Shown here one piece after another: positions 47,756 through 59,814 of a stretch of DNA of 64,000 nt. The translations under genes and the position numbers were made by a program. Position 1 is the stretch's first letter. Every line of letters begins with the position of its first letter. The DNA is from Cladorrhinum sp. PSN259 (Eukaryota > Ascomycota > Sordariomycetes > Sordariales > Podosporaceae): positions 62,001 through 126,000 of the forward strand of contig MU867064.1 of the NCBI GenBank assembly GCA_033725935.1, written 5' to 3'. The notes beneath the pieces are model-generated. The model saw only the letters and a program-made list of their open reading frames with translations. It was not told where the DNA came from and searched no databases.

Positions 47756-50325
47756 GTTGCAATTTTCATAGTAGTTGCAGTACAGTGCAAGGGAAAGAGG
47801 CACTGGACAGCTTCTTCTGTCTGTTTATAGCTGAGAGGAGAGATTCACCGACGTGTCTCGGTTACCGGGCTTACCTAAGAGGTCCTAGTCAGCCCCGGAG
47901 CGGTGACCTGGACTCGGCCGGGACCTCCAGGTTTCAGTGGGGCCGAGATCAGCCACTTCTCCGATTTGGGCCGTCTCCACTGAAGACTTGGCGATTCCGG
48001 AGCGATTGCGCCAGACCAGAAGAGTCCCGGCCGCATGGGCAGCGACGAGCTTCTTTCAACCTCATCCTTTGCACATTATCACTTCTGCGGTTTAGCTGCG
48101 TAAGCAGCCACATTTTCTAGCGCTTCAATGCTTGCACTCTGTCGGAGTCCCGACGGCAGACCCATGTTTTGTCGGGAGCTGTATCCTTCCAATCAATCGG
48201 GACCAGGGATTATGTTTGTGTGATAAGAATGAGGCGGGATCTGGTTATAGAATCTTCGGGATTCCACGGCATCCTCTTTAATTTCAAGACGAAAAGCCGA
48301 CAAATCGTAAACCGTCAAAACAGACAGGACATGGTCTCTGCCGCATACCAAACCCGCGTGCGAACACGGAAGGCTGAAAGTCAATTCAATCTGTCAGGCT
48401 TGAAAAGGGAGGCGGGATGGATGGGTGGGCATCCTGGTTATTGGGCGTCGACAAAGCTGTGGGTGGTGGGCGCCGGTCCGCGATCGCCATCTTCCTTACC
48501 CCTGGGCAACGCTGGGCAAAAAAGGGGGCGACTCCATTCTAGCGGCGGTGCCGGTAAACTTCTTTTCGTTTGCCGCATGTTGCGCATGCTGCGTACAATC
48601 TGGAAGCTTCACTTACGTGGATGCGCTCAAGCAAAACCTTGGTGGATACCCGGAAAGAGGGAAAGAAGGCCCGGTCACTGCCATGGCGAGGTCCAACTTA
48701 ACGATCCATTGGGTGAGATATTTTCCCCTTTTTTTCTCGATAATACGACCCTTTGAATAAACGGTTCGCTCTCGGCCCTGTTTGATGCGCCTGATAACGG
48801 CCCGAGTGGGTTACTTGGGCTGGCACACCCTTGAGCTGTTGTATTCAGGTACCAGGTGAGATGTTGCTGCCGTCGAGGTTACGTGCAGTTGCAGGGTGAA
48901 CCCGTCGATGATCTCCCAGCTGAAGGCGTCTTATCTTGGTGGCGCTCATAAATGAACGCTTGGGGAATTAGTATTGAAGCGCCTCACTTCTCAGAACTAC
49001 CAAACAAGGAATCATCAAATTTCCCAGTTGATGGGAGTGTGGATGTCTAGTGGAACTTGGAGATGACAGCAGCGAGCCACCAAGCCCATCAGTCTGTTTT
49101 TAGTTCCCGTTGGGCTGAGAGTATTAGCTTTCGGGTTCACCAGGCGCCATGGCAACCAGGGGTTTCCTGGTGCTGGGAGGGGAGCTCGCTGAAAGGAGTC
49201 TGTTAAGCCGTGAGGTATCTCTTGTATCGTTGCCCAATGTTTCCATGTCGAAATGGATGCCCGCTTCGGATTGGGGGAGGCTTGGGCTGAAAGGAGCTGT
49301 CAAAACACCGGCACTCATCATTTGAAACTGCTTTTTCGCCGCAATGCAGATTTGATGCCGATCCGATAAGCTGGCTGTGAGAGATCATCTGGCCGAAAAG
49401 TTATCGTGCATCAGGCGAACTTGCAAAAGGTAACTGTGCATCGGAAGCAGGAAGCAGGTGCAATCTACACACCGATATGTTAAGGCTGGCTGTTCCACCT
49501 TATTATCTAGGTGCGCAAGACCCGACATACACCTTACAGACAGCAAAAATGTCACAATGACACAAGGATTATATGCATGATTGCTTCAGGAGAAAATTCT
49601 GCAACGCCATTTGTGACTCCATGTGCTCCTTTTGTTGGCTCCCGTGTCGCCAAAAGTTGAAAACCCAGCTGTTGTGTGCTGTGACGCCACTCGCAGAATT
49701 GATCCCTCAAATTGACAAGAACGGCATCTGAGGGGAGGTACTTGTTGCACTAACAATTTATTTCCCGTCAATTGCAACCTGCCCTGGAAGCTCTGAAATC
49801 ACTTCAAGAACAAGCAGGAACCCCGTCTTAAGCTGTCGAAGCCCTCTCTTGTTGTTATCCCTCATCATCCTCATCCTCATTCTTCTCGTTCTATTCGACA
49901 GTGAATCAGCATCATTGGCGGTGCAGCCAAGGTCCACCTGCAGAGTTTCTCGTCGTAAGTGTGGCATCCTGGAGCTTCCCCTCCAAACAATTGCTTCGTT
50001 GTAACCCCTCATCTGGAGAAGCTCCCCTCCCCCTCACTCCATGTGATTGCTGCAATTCGCCCAAGTTCCACTGCAGGAAAGAGGGTCAATCCAGGTTGAT
50101 CCTGCTCCTATTCAAGGCCTATACAGCTGCTTAGATTACGTCAATCGGCTAATTTTCTCTCGTAAAACAGCATTTCCCAACGGCCTTGAGTTCTCCTACC
50201 GTCGTCATCGGAACTTGTTATTAACAAACCGACCGACTTCCTCGACTCTCCTCCCTTTCTCCCCTATCCACTCTCTTTTTCCCTCATTCTTCTCAACACA
50301 TCACACCCTCTGAGAATTCGACAAG
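47756..50325. other. Intergenic: divergent promoters of the DUF3605 and UGP1 genes
   Basis: About 2.6 kb between two divergent starts, without a supportable gene. The last 120 bases before 50326 are a pyrimidine-rich C/T leader ending in a CACACC/ACAAG context, the typical leader of a highly expressed fungal gene. Confidence 0.55.
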
Positions 50326-52309
50326 ATGGCCGGACTTATTAAAAGTGCTCTTCCCTCTCACCTCAAGCCCAACAACGGCGACGAGGCGGAGTTCGCCAAG
50401 AGACATCATGGCAAGACCAGGTCCCATATGGTGAGTACAATTTCTCTGCCAGTCTTCTGCAGCCATGTCTCGATGTCTCGGCCGAGCCCACTTTGCAAAA
50501 CAAACGGCGACGATGATTCGAGGAGGGTGATGGGTGGCACAAGCGAGGTAGCTCGATGTCTTGCATTGAGCGTTTGTCACGAGGCCACGGAAACCACCAA
50601 CCAGGACGGCTCACTCGACAACACCACCCCGCCAAAGGCGCCTTGCCGTCCAGCGAATTAGAAGACGACCGCAGAACATCGAGTATCGTGAACAAAGAAG
50701 ATATCGCACGATCTTCAGAAGCGCGAGAGACATGAGCAGCGAATACCATGCTTGACGACATGCTAACCTTTGTTGTTCTAGGCCTTCGAGAACACCTCGA
50801 CCAACATTGCCGCTGCCCAGATGCGCAATGCCCTCACCACCCTTGCCGAGACTGTGAAGGATCCCAAGCAGAAGAAGCTCTTTGAGACTGAGATGGACAA
50901 CTTCTTCTCGCTCTTCCGCCGCTATCTCAATGACAAGGCTAAGGGCAACGAGGTGTAAGTTGGCCGAAATACATGGATGGAAATACTCTGGATGGCGGAC
51001 TGACAGTTTTGGAACCAGCTCTTGGGATCGTATCGCCCCTCCCGCCGTCAACCAGGTTGTTGACTACGAGACTCTGGCCAACACTGAGTCCGTCAGCTTC
51101 CTCAACAAGCTCGCCGTCCTCAAGCTCAATGGTGGTCTTGGTACCTCTATGGGCTGCGTCGGCCCCAAGTCCGTCATCGAGGTTCGCGATGGCATGTCTT
51201 TCCTCGACATGTCGGTCCGTCAGGTCGAGCACCTGAACCGCACCTACGGCTCAAACGTCCCAATCATCCTCATGAACTCGTTCAACACAGACGACGACAC
51301 TGCGGCCATCATCAAGAAGTATGAGGGCCATAACGTCGACATCCTCACCTTCAACCAGTCCCGCTACCCCAGAATCTTCAAGGACTCTCTCCTTCCAGTA
51401 CCCAAGTCCGTTGACTCTGGTCTTAATGACTGGTATCCCCCAGGACACGGTGACGTTTTCGAGTCTCTGTACAACTCCGGCGTCCTCGACAAGCTCATTG
51501 ATCGGGGCATTGAGATTATCTTCCTGTCCAACGCCGACAACCTCGGTGCTGTTGTTGATCTCCGCATTCTCCAGCACATGGTTGAGAGCGATGCTGAGTA
51601 CATCATGGAGTTGACCAACAAGACCAAGGCTGATGTCAAGGGCGGTACCATCATTGACTACGAGGGCGGTGTCCGTCTTCTTGAAATCGCTCAGGTTCCC
51701 AAGGAGCATGTCAACGAGTTCAAGTCGATCAAGAAGTTCAAGTACTTCAACACCAACAACATCTGGATGAACGTCAAGGCCATCAAGCGCGTCGTTGAGA
51801 ACAACGAGCTCGAGATGGAGATCATCCCCAATGGCAAGACCATCCCTGGTGACAAGAAGGGCGAGTCCGACATTAGCATTCTGCAGCTCGAGACCGCCGT
51901 CGGTGCTGCCATCAAGCATTTCAAGAACGCTCATGGTGTCAATGTGCCTCGTCGTCGCTTCTTGCCCGTCAAGACTTGCTCTGACCTGATGCTCGTCAAG
52001 TCCGATCTTTACACCGTCAAGCATGGCCAGCTCCAAATGAGCACGGCCCGCTTCGGCGATGCTCCTCTCATTAAGCTTGGTGGTGACTTCAAGAAAGTCT
52101 CGGACTTCCAGAAGCGCATCCCCAGCATCCCCAAGATCATTGAGCTTGATCATCTCACCATTACTGGTGCTGTCAACCTTGGCCGTGGCGTCACCCTCAA
52201 GGGCACCGTCATTATTGTTGCGACCGAGGGCCAGACTATTGATATTCCACCAGGATCTATCCTCGAGAACGTGGTTGTGCAGGGTAGCTTGCGCTTGCTT
52301 GAGCATTAA
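50326..52309 (+). CDS. UGP1: UTP-glucose-1-phosphate uridylyltransferase
   Basis: Three exons (50326-50430, 50782-50954, 51019-52309) give 522 residues. The enzyme makes UDP-glucose from UTP and glucose-1-phosphate in the cytosol, supplying glucan wall polymers, glycogen, trehalose and glycoprotein glucosylation. The nucleotide-binding [17 protein letters not shown] lies at residues 128-144. [25 protein letters not shown] and the C-terminal left-handed beta-helix ending [12 protein letters not shown] are all intact. Strong C-ending codon preference marks high expression, which also creates a long antisense open frame with no meaning. The first intron is 351 nt, about five times the local norm, and falls after codon 35. 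The last junction was chosen as GAGGT/CTCTTGG because only that keeps the SWDRIAPP frame. Confidence 0.97.
50431..50781 (+). other. Unusually long first intron of UGP1
   Basis: A 351-nt intron with a GTGAGT donor, a TGCTAACCT branch-like site and a TTCTAG acceptor. Every other intron in the window whose borders I resolved is 48-93 nt. It may carry expression-enhancing or regulatory sequence; nothing in it is coding. Confidence 0.85.
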
Positions 52310-53061
52310 AAGGCTTCTGCAAGTAATGCTAAACGAAGAGAGTATAGCGATGGGTGTTTTTATTTTTTGGTCGATTGGATGATCCGGGCTTCTTCGTTCT
52401 CTTTGTGGATTGGTTTTGCTGTTGGCTTTATGGTGTCGCTGCAGGAGCGATATACCACTGGAAAGCTCATCGCCTGTTCTTCTACTGTACTAGTGATAGT
52501 ATAGTAGAAAGAGGACAGGTCTAGGTTTTTTTTTAATCTGAGGGTTTCGTGCGAATTGGGATCGAATATTGGGAGAACAACAAATGGAAAAAGGGGGTTG
52601 GTTGGCTACACCTACTCGTGATGGCCAGAGGCGAAAGGAAGAAGAGTAGTGATAGGCTCTATCTATCTTACCTATAGACAATATTTCTCAGTGAGAAGTT
52701 TAGAAAGGCGTAATGTAAAAAGTTCTCAAGTAATGGAGTGGCCATATATTGATGAATCCCGGTGCGACTGTTGTGGAAATCTAACTGCTCAGCACCCAAA
52801 CAACAACCCCGGCGTCGCGATTCCATCACTTCTGGCATATGAAAGAACCAGATATCATCAGAAAGGGTGGCGAATTTACGATTTAGGGTCAAAGACTGCA
52901 GCTGACTTTGGAAAATATCCTCGCGGTATTGGTATCTGATGAGTCCAGATAATATGCGCATAGGGTACAATTCATTGCTTTGGTCTTTCGGAAGCATTCC
53001 TTACTCGCCTCCCCCAAAAAAGAACTTTGTTGCTCAAATAGATTAATTGACCAAAATCTTT
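52310..53061. other. Convergent intergenic region between UGP1 and the ING gene
   Basis: Both flanking genes end here. The sequence is A/T-rich with a T run near 52527 and no supportable gene; it probably holds both 3' UTRs. Confidence 0.6.
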
Positions 53062-54636
53062 TTAAGATCCAGTCCTACCCTTCTTGCGCATACTCTCGCT
53101 GCAATCGGGGCAGTACCAAGTCCCGTTGGGCTCGCTTTTGAGCCCGACACAGCCCCAATGAAACCACTCGTACGGGCAGTCCTCGTTATCGCACGCAACC
53201 ATGTTTCCGAAACTAACGTTCTGGCAGGAGCAATACTTTTTGTCGTCGCCCGCATCGTCTTCATCGACGTCCATGGCGTCGTCGTAGTCGTCCCGCGGTC
53301 TGTAGCCGTGATGCCCGCCACCATGGCTGCTGCCTGGGGGAGGACCATGCGTATTGCTGGGTCCGTGGAAACTGTTACTACCTCCTGGGCCGTTGTTGGG
53401 ACCTGAACTGTTGTGTTCGTGATGATTTTGGGAGTTACTGTTACTGAGATGAGGGACTGTGTGATTCGAGCTAGAACGATGGTGAGATGAGCTTGCCCCG
53501 GCGGGAGTGTTGTGGCCGACATCACTATCTTCACCACTGCCTGACCCTGCGTCTGAAAGCTCACTGTCGGCATTAGAAGAGGGGCTGTTTTTTGCTGCGC
53601 GCTTGACGCGAGACAGACCGGATTTGTTAATTCCACTGCCGCTGCCGCTGCCAGCGTTAGCCGGGGTACCACCCTTCTTATTGCTGCCGCTGCGGCTTGT
53701 TCCTCCTGCGGTGCTGCCAGGGGTTCCTGCTTTTCTGCTGTTCGCGCCTCCGGTTCCTGATATCTTAGATGAGGAAGCGCGGGCCGGACCTGCGCTCCCT
53801 GCGCGTTGGGTGTTTATAGCGGTGGTTGCATGGTGTCCCTTGGGGGTTCCGGGGCCCAGAGACGTGTGTCGAGCGAGGCCGCTCGAAGTCGACGCGAAGT
53901 TACCAAGGCCGCTGTGCGAACGGGGGTTGCCGCGCTTCGGGGGTCCGGCGGAACTTTCGCGGGCTTGTCGGTTGTGCATGAGCATGCTGGCGGCGGGGGT
54001 AGCCGGGGCAGATGCGGAGCCATGGTGGTGCTGAGCGGCCTGGGTGTTCCGGACTTGGGGGTTCGTTGCGCGGATGGCGGACTGTGATGCGTTGTTAATA
54101 ACCGGGTTGAGGGCAGACGGCGCGGGGACAGGGAGGGTGTTCACGGGTCGGGCAGCCGGGTTGCTATTTGACATATTGGCATTGCTAGGGCGGATCAGGG
54201 AGGGGAGCTCGTCTGGGTCTGTGAAGCCCGGCTCGGCGCGGTCATATAACATCTTGATCTGCGCGTCTAGTTGACGGATGTGCTTGTCCATTGTGGTCTG
54301 GAGCTTCTGGGTCAGGGCGATCTTCTCGTTGGATAACTGTTCGGCCTGGGCAAAGTTTCGTCGGATCAGGGCGCGGTACTCATCCTCCTTTGGATTATGC
54401 TGGTGACTGCCGTGAGCCTTGATCCATCTCTGTATTCTCCCATCGCGGTCCTCCAACTCTCGAACGAGTTTGTCATACTGGCGGTCCTTGTCTGCGATTT
54501 CGTCCTGCAAAAAGCGAATTTCTTCGGGGAGGTTCTGTGTCTTGTTGATCCACTCGTCGAGAATTAATGCCGGGTCGAGGGACTCGACTGGAGGCATCTT
54601 CCTCACAAAGTCGATGGATAAATCGTCTCTAGGCAT
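53062..54636 (-). CDS. ING-family PHD-finger protein, probably the NuA4 subunit Yng2 type
   Basis: One exon, 524 residues, from the first ATG (a GTG 12 bases upstream is ignored). The N-terminal ING helical domain (about 15-125) contains [16 protein letters not shown] and [10 protein letters not shown], the spacing of which resembles yeast Yng2 more than Yng1 or Pho23. A long Ser/Gly/Asn-rich disordered linker follows (about 150-440), with basic clusters and an acidic [16 protein letters not shown] just before the C-terminal PHD finger. The C4HC3 zinc ligands (residues 469-512: CSC, C, C, H, C, CPDC) are complete, and an aromatic cage is likely from Y468 and W490. ING PHD fingers bind H3K4me3 and recruit acetyltransferase complexes. 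It is divergent from the histone deacetylase gene. The subtype is inference; the family is certain. Confidence 0.93.
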   Translation of the reverse strand: MPRDDLSIDFVRKMPPVESLDPALILDEWINKTQNLPEEIRFLQDEIADKDRQYDKLVRELEDRDGRIQRWIKAHGSHQHNPKEDEYRALIRRNFAQAEQLSNEKIALTQKLQTTMDKHIRQLDAQIKMLYDRAEPGFTDPDELPSLIRPSNANMSNSNPAARPVNTLPVPAPSALNPVINNASQSAIRATNPQVRNTQAAQHHHGSASAPATPAASMLMHNRQARESSAGPPKRGNPRSHSGLGNFASTSSGLARHTSLGPGTPKGHHATTAINTQRAGSAGPARASSSKISGTGGANSRKAGTPGSTAGGTSRSGSNKKGGTPANAGSGSGSGINKSGLSRVKRAAKNSPSSNADSELSDAGSGSGEDSDVGHNTPAGASSSHHRSSSNHTVPHLSNSNSQNHHEHNSSGPNNGPGGSNSFHGPSNTHGPPPGSSHGGGHHGYRPRDDYDDAMDVDEDDAGDDKKYCSCQNVSFGNMVACDNEDCPYEWFHWGCVGLKSEPNGTWYCPDCSESMRKKGRTGS

Positions 54637-55955
54637 AGTTGTTAACACACACGCTCAGCGTGTCTGTTCCCCCACCTTTTTCCTTGAACGGGCGCTGAAC
54701 CAGACTTTGGTTGAAGTTTGATGGGATGGGAAGTGTTCTCAGGTGTTGGCAGGCAAAGTGGCGTGCCCCCACCTTTGAGTCGGAATAAATTTTTGAAGAA
54801 AAGGAAAGAAAAAAAAGGCAGAACAAATCGGAATTCAGGTATGGAAAATAAAGTCAATGAAACCTCGGCATATGAGAACAAAATAAAATAACGTAGTGAG
54901 CTTGGTGCAGGGCAGTAGTAACAGCAACAGGGCAGTCCCTCAACAACAGGTCGTGGAGCGTTGAGTGGAACACCACCATACAAGCATGACGCAGTGGTGC
55001 GAACGAACTTCGAAAGGAACTTGGACCCAGCGTAAAAAGGTCGCTTGCTTACCTCGATGGGGTATTATTTTTTATTTAGACAGAACTGGAAGAGAGCACA
55101 TCCCTGTCGCAGCGCGAGAAGATGGCGTGAACAGCATGGAATTGATGGATAAGAGATATCAACTGAGGGCAGGCGGGTTTGCGGAGGCTCAAGCTCAGGC
55201 TGCTGAAAGAACAGTGAATGTGGATCAGGCAGGAATCACCAAAATTGCTGCTGGGGGAAAGTTCGCTTGTCAACTTCTCAGCCTCTCCAATGAAAATTCG
55301 ATAAAATCCAAGACACTTGCCGTGTTGCTGAGGATTTAAAGGCAGCCCTTGCCGATTTGCAGGCTCGCTAAACCACTCTCGGTTTAGCGGGTTCCCAGAT
55401 AGAGGATCGCCACGCCAGAATGGTGCAACGTTGGGTGAAGAAAGCCAATTGCAGGTGGCTGTTTCTAGGCCAGGGGTCTTTCCCGCGGTTCCGATCCAAA
55501 CCAGATCCAGAATTCCATCCAGGCCTCTTCCAGTTGTCGCTTTCACTTTCCAACATCGAGTCTCGGTGTCTCTGAAGCTGTGTTACGTCTTGATATTCGT
55601 ACTCGTACTTAGAATACAATCTTGAGAGTGTATTCAGTACACGATCTGTGCCTGGCGACGACTTGCGACGTGGAAACCGAAAAGTATTGATTCTCGTTCA
55701 AGGTTGTGGCTTTGTTGGGTTTAGACATCCTCCACAGGTACCTCCAAATACGTACCTGAGTATCAACTCGCGTCTCAGCAACACCGCAGCACTATACTTA
55801 CATAAAAGGCGATATTGTCTACGCGCTGGCCGACTGCAGGATACCTGCACATCTATCCACAGCTCATAAGTGAGAGGTACTCGATACCTTCACTTCACCT
55901 TGTTCACCGTCACACTCACCATCAACCCCACCACACCTGAGCTCGAATCGGCGCA
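54637..55955. other. Shared 1.3-kb bidirectional promoter region of the ING and deacetylase genes
   Basis: The two starts (54636 minus, 55956 plus) face away from each other. No coding region is supportable in between; open frames on both strands look random. A CACACTCACC/ACCACACC-rich leader precedes the deacetylase ATG. Confidence 0.6.
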
Positions 55956-57443
55956 ATGAATATCGACGCATACAGATACAGGCCGCCAAAGACAAACTAC
56001 CTCCCCCACAATGTCGACGCAGACGACCCCATGGTTGAGGAGTACGAGATCCCACTCGCCAAGGCTGACGACCGCGAAAATGCCGTCTTCTTCAACAAAA
56101 TGAAGATGGCAGCCCAGGAGTACAATATCGTTCGGCCCAAAGGCTACACCGTCTCGTACCACGCCACAGACGAGATGGAGAAACACCATTTTGGCCAGAC
56201 GCATCCCATGAAGCCCTGGCGCCTGACCCTTACGAAATCTCTTGTCACGTCCTACGGCATGCCCTTCGCCATGGACAATTACAATACGCGCCACGCGACG
56301 TACGAGGAACTCAGCTCGTTTCATTCGACAGACTATCTGGACTACCTGGCCACGGCCGCACCGGAGGATCAACCCCGGGAATCTGATAACGAGAAGGAAC
56401 CAAAGTTCAACCTCGGCGGTAGCGACTGTCCTCTCTTCCACGGTCTCTACGACTACTGCTCCATGTCGGCTGGCACCTCACTCGACGCCGCCCGCAAGAT
56501 CTGCAACAAGCAGTCCGACATCGCCATCGCATGGGGTGGCGGTCTTCACCACGCAAAAAAATCAGAGGCGTCCGGGTTCTGCTACATCAACGATATTGTC
56601 CTTGCTATTTTGCAGCTGCTCCGCGTCTACCCACGTGTGCTTTACATTGACATTGATGTGCACCACGGTGACGGCGTCGAAGAGGCCTTCTACTCAACCG
56701 ACCGTGTCATGACTGTTTCCTTTCACAAATATCACCCAGAGACATTCTTCCCCGGCACGGGAGGATTGGAAGACAACGGTCCCAAATCCGAACATAACCC
56801 AGGCGCTCACCATGCTATTAATGTCCCCCTGAATGATGGTATCACGGATGAGCAATACAAAGCCTTATTTGAAAACATTATTGGCTCCGTCAACGAACGG
56901 TTCCGCCCCTCGGCCATTGCCTTGCAATGCGGTGCCGACTCCTTAGCAGGCGACAGGCTCGGCAGATTCAATCTCAAAGTCCAAGGACACGGCAACTGCG
57001 TGAGGTACTGCAAAAAGCTGGGACTTCCCATGATCTTATTCGGAGGAGGCGGATACACACCCCGAAATGTAGCCAGAGCCTGGGCGCACGAAACATCGAT
57101 CGCCATCAACGCCGACGCGAATATTCCCTCTACGATTCCAGACCACGCCCCATGGAGAGACCATTTCATCCACGACACACTATTCCCTACCTTGTCACAG
57201 AGTCTTAACGAGCCGAGGAGTAACCGGAACAGTGAGAAACGATTGCGTGAGATTGTGTCGCACGTTAATGAGCAGCTGCAGTTCGTGCAGCACGCGCCTA
57301 GCGTGCAGAGCATGATCATCCCACCTGATTTGGGAGGGATAAGGGACGATGTTGAGGACAGGTTGAAGGAGGAGAATGCGGCGAATAATGAGGGGCTGAG
57401 AAAGACGAGGGAGGAAGGAATCGGGGCGGCTATGGAGTATTGA
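55956..57443 (+). CDS. HOS2: Class I histone deacetylase, Hos2/HosA type
   Basis: One exon, 495 residues. It is a Zn-dependent lysine deacetylase of the nucleus, and the Hos2 branch acts in the Set3 complex. The core runs from about residue 60 to 385. Tandem histidines H198 and H199 form the charge relay, D234 and H236 (IDIDVHHGDG) and D328 (CGADSL) are the zinc ligands, and Y367 (GGGGYTPR) is the catalytic tyrosine. All are intact. The N-terminal HHFGQTHPMKPWRL, the PR rather than MR after GGGGYT, and the short charged tail favour Hos2 over Rpd3. Codon use is strongly C-biased, indicating good expression. The gene is head-to-head with the ING-family gene and tail-to-tail with the transporter. 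Confidence 0.95.
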   Translation: MNIDAYRYRPPKTNYLPHNVDADDPMVEEYEIPLAKADDRENAVFFNKMKMAAQEYNIVRPKGYTVSYHATDEMEKHHFGQTHPMKPWRLTLTKSLVTSYGMPFAMDNYNTRHATYEELSSFHSTDYLDYLATAAPEDQPRESDNEKEPKFNLGGSDCPLFHGLYDYCSMSAGTSLDAARKICNKQSDIAIAWGGGLHHAKKSEASGFCYINDIVLAILQLLRVYPRVLYIDIDVHHGDGVEEAFYSTDRVMTVSFHKYHPETFFPGTGGLEDNGPKSEHNPGAHHAINVPLNDGITDEQYKALFENIIGSVNERFRPSAIALQCGADSLAGDRLGRFNLKVQGHGNCVRYCKKLGLPMILFGGGGYTPRNVARAWAHETSIAINADANIPSTIPDHAPWRDHFIHDTLFPTLSQSLNEPRSNRNSEKRLREIVSHVNEQLQFVQHAPSVQSMIIPPDLGGIRDDVEDRLKEENAANNEGLRKTREEGIGAAMEY

Positions 57444-57997
57444 TGAGTTTCTTCTGTCTGGGGAAGAGAATGTTAGCGTGGAAGTTCAGGCTATGTTTAT
57501 TTGCAGCGATCGGCATTCTCCTCAGCGTAAGAAACTGATGAGATGTGTGGATGGTAGGATGGAGGTGGTAAGTTCACGAAGGAAAATGTGAAATTTGCCA
57601 GTGTATTTTGGTAGGGACAAGAAAAATCAACATTCTTGAACCAAACTATGGGGTAATGAACGTCGTGGTGTATAAAATCAATTGACTCCACATGTTACTG
57701 TTGTGACAATATCCCTCAACGACTCGCTGTTTAGGATGCATATGCCGAAGAAAGAACAGAAAAAAGACAAAATCAACAGTATCCAAATTGTACGCCATGC
57801 TAGCCAAACCCACCCCGCGCCCTGAATCAAGTTCCCACCATCGTCATATGCTATACATCAGTCAAACCCCATCGCACAGCCCAATGATGCATCCTATCTG
57901 TCCGCTCCATACCAGAGACAGAACGCCACACACTTTTTCCTCTGTGTTCGGGCACATACTCGTTTACCCTACACGTGCTGAGTCGAAGCACGATCCC
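57444..57997. other. Convergent intergenic region between HOS2 and the MFS transporter
   Basis: The 3' ends of two convergent genes. A/T-rich with no supportable gene. Confidence 0.6.
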
Positions 57998-59814
57998 TTA
58001 ATGATTCCATCTGACCTCGGCAAAAGCACCGACAGCCTCCTCTTCAAGCATCTTTCTCCTGATTACCCTCACTTTAACCCAAACAAACCCAACAAGCGCA
58101 ACACCGATCACGATGCCCATGCTCAGAAGCAGCACGTTAACCGGCATCGGGTCGCCCTTAAAGGTCTTGTGGAACAAGAAATCTAAGCCACTCTGCGAGA
58201 AGTTGAACACGCCCGACAAGCAGATGATGGTTCCATAAACAGTGCCAAACGTTCTGAATCCAAAAACCTTGGCGCTATAGTCGGAGACGGCAGTATAATA
58301 AAACGGTCTATAAAGCACAAAGAGGCAAACGTTTCCATATGCAGCCCAGGTCTGAGGGATGACGCCCAGAATACCGATTGCAGCAGCGGTCGTGATGAGA
58401 GAGATGAGCACGGTCACGGTGCTTGTATGGTCAAGGATCGTGCCGATGAACGGGATCGAGACGATGCCGCCGATAGGTAGGGCAAGGTCGAAGAAGTTGT
58501 TTAGCTCGATCGCTTTCTCGACCGAACCAAAGATAGCTTCGTATTGCACGCGGATGGTAGCGACAAAATAGTTGATCCGCGTCATTTGAATCACTAAAGA
58601 ACAGAAAAGAAGGATTTAGTTCAATCGTTTTGAGGGAGAGATATATCGGGGGTCGAAAATACATACCGGTGAACAAGCAGATCAGGATAAACCATGGAGA
58701 CTTGATTTGTTCCCAAGCTGAATATGGGTGCATGACACCCCATACACCGGAGATCTCGTTCTTGCGCTCTTCTTTCTTGGCCTGCTTGTCTGCCTTTGCT
58801 GATCCAAGCACGCTTTGAAGACCTTCGATCACGTCTGCACGATGCTGTCTTTCCTCCTCCTGAAGCAAAGCAGTTTCCTCGTCGACTTGATCATAAGGCT
58901 CCTGCTCTCCAATCGGCTCTTCGATTTCCTCCACCATCTCACCAACCGTCTTGTATGACTGAGCAGGCATCAAAGTGAGCTGCAAGACAACGATAACCAC
59001 GGGCACGATGAGGTAGCCCAGGAAGAACTTCTTGTGTCCAAAAGATCCGCCAGTCTTTTGGTATATGACGCGGTATACCAGGAACAATGCACTCGAGGCG
59101 TCGAAAGCTCCGGTCAGAAGGGCAAGAATAAATCCCGAGTTCTTGGGGAAGGCGTTGGACAACTGGAACGAAGAGATATAGGTGAAGGGACCTCCAAGTG
59201 CCAGAAAGAGATAGCCAAAGAGCAGACCATCAAATGGCACTGATTTCTCAAAGGCCATCAAGAGAGCACCGACTGTGAGAAAAGCACTCCCGAGAAGACC
59301 GCAGAGTCGAGGACCATAGTGATCAAGAATGGCACCAATGGGCAGGGCAGCAACATTTGTCGCCACCGCGGCCACCGTGAACATCAAGTTCAGGTGTATT
59401 TCAACACATGTGTCCTCGCTGACGATGCCCCCTGGTTCTGAGCAGACATCTCGGTAGGCGCCTTCCTCCTTTAAGACTGGTTTTATCGCAGCATATCCAA
59501 ATACGATTCCGGCAGCAAATAGGCAGTATATCACGGTGGCGGCAACCTGGACTGTTCTCACAGAGCGTATGAGCAAGGATATGTAGATAGGGAATCAACA
59601 AGAGGGAGGACGTACGTAGACGCTTCCACTTGGGCACTTCAAAGGCGCCAACTGCCTGAAGTTGATCGAGCGTTGTTGGAGGATCCCATTCCTGGGGGAG
59701 GGGGTTGAATGTGAGTTTGCGGGCACGGGCCGAAGCGTCGGAACTCCTCCTCGATCTTTGATCCGTGGGGAGGATCGCAAAGCTTTCGAGAGACGCAACA
59801 CGAGGCAATGACAT
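57998..59814 (-). CDS. MFS transporter, Fmp42/SLC43-like
   Basis: Three exons (59814-59616, 59551-58667, 58593-57998) give 559 residues. A hydrophilic N-terminus of about 65 residues precedes roughly 12 membrane helices, starting at LLQVAATVIYCLFAAGIVFG. The first intron was resolved as 59552-59615 because only the acceptor at GAGAACAG restores the frame and the conserved KRLLQVA. Between the two six-helix halves lies a long acidic cytosolic loop (EEIEEPIGEQEPYDQ onward, about 110 residues). The second half resumes at VIQMTRINYFVATIR after intron 58594-58666. The arrangement fits the fungal Fmp42 group of the major facilitator superfamily, related to the SLC43 amino-acid transporters. The substrate and membrane are unknown; vacuole or plasma membrane is possible. 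Confidence 0.88.

Noticed and set aside
51251..52306. A 351-residue minus-strand open frame opposite UGP1
   Set aside because: It is an antisense shadow of strongly codon-biased UGP1 and has no protein character of its own.
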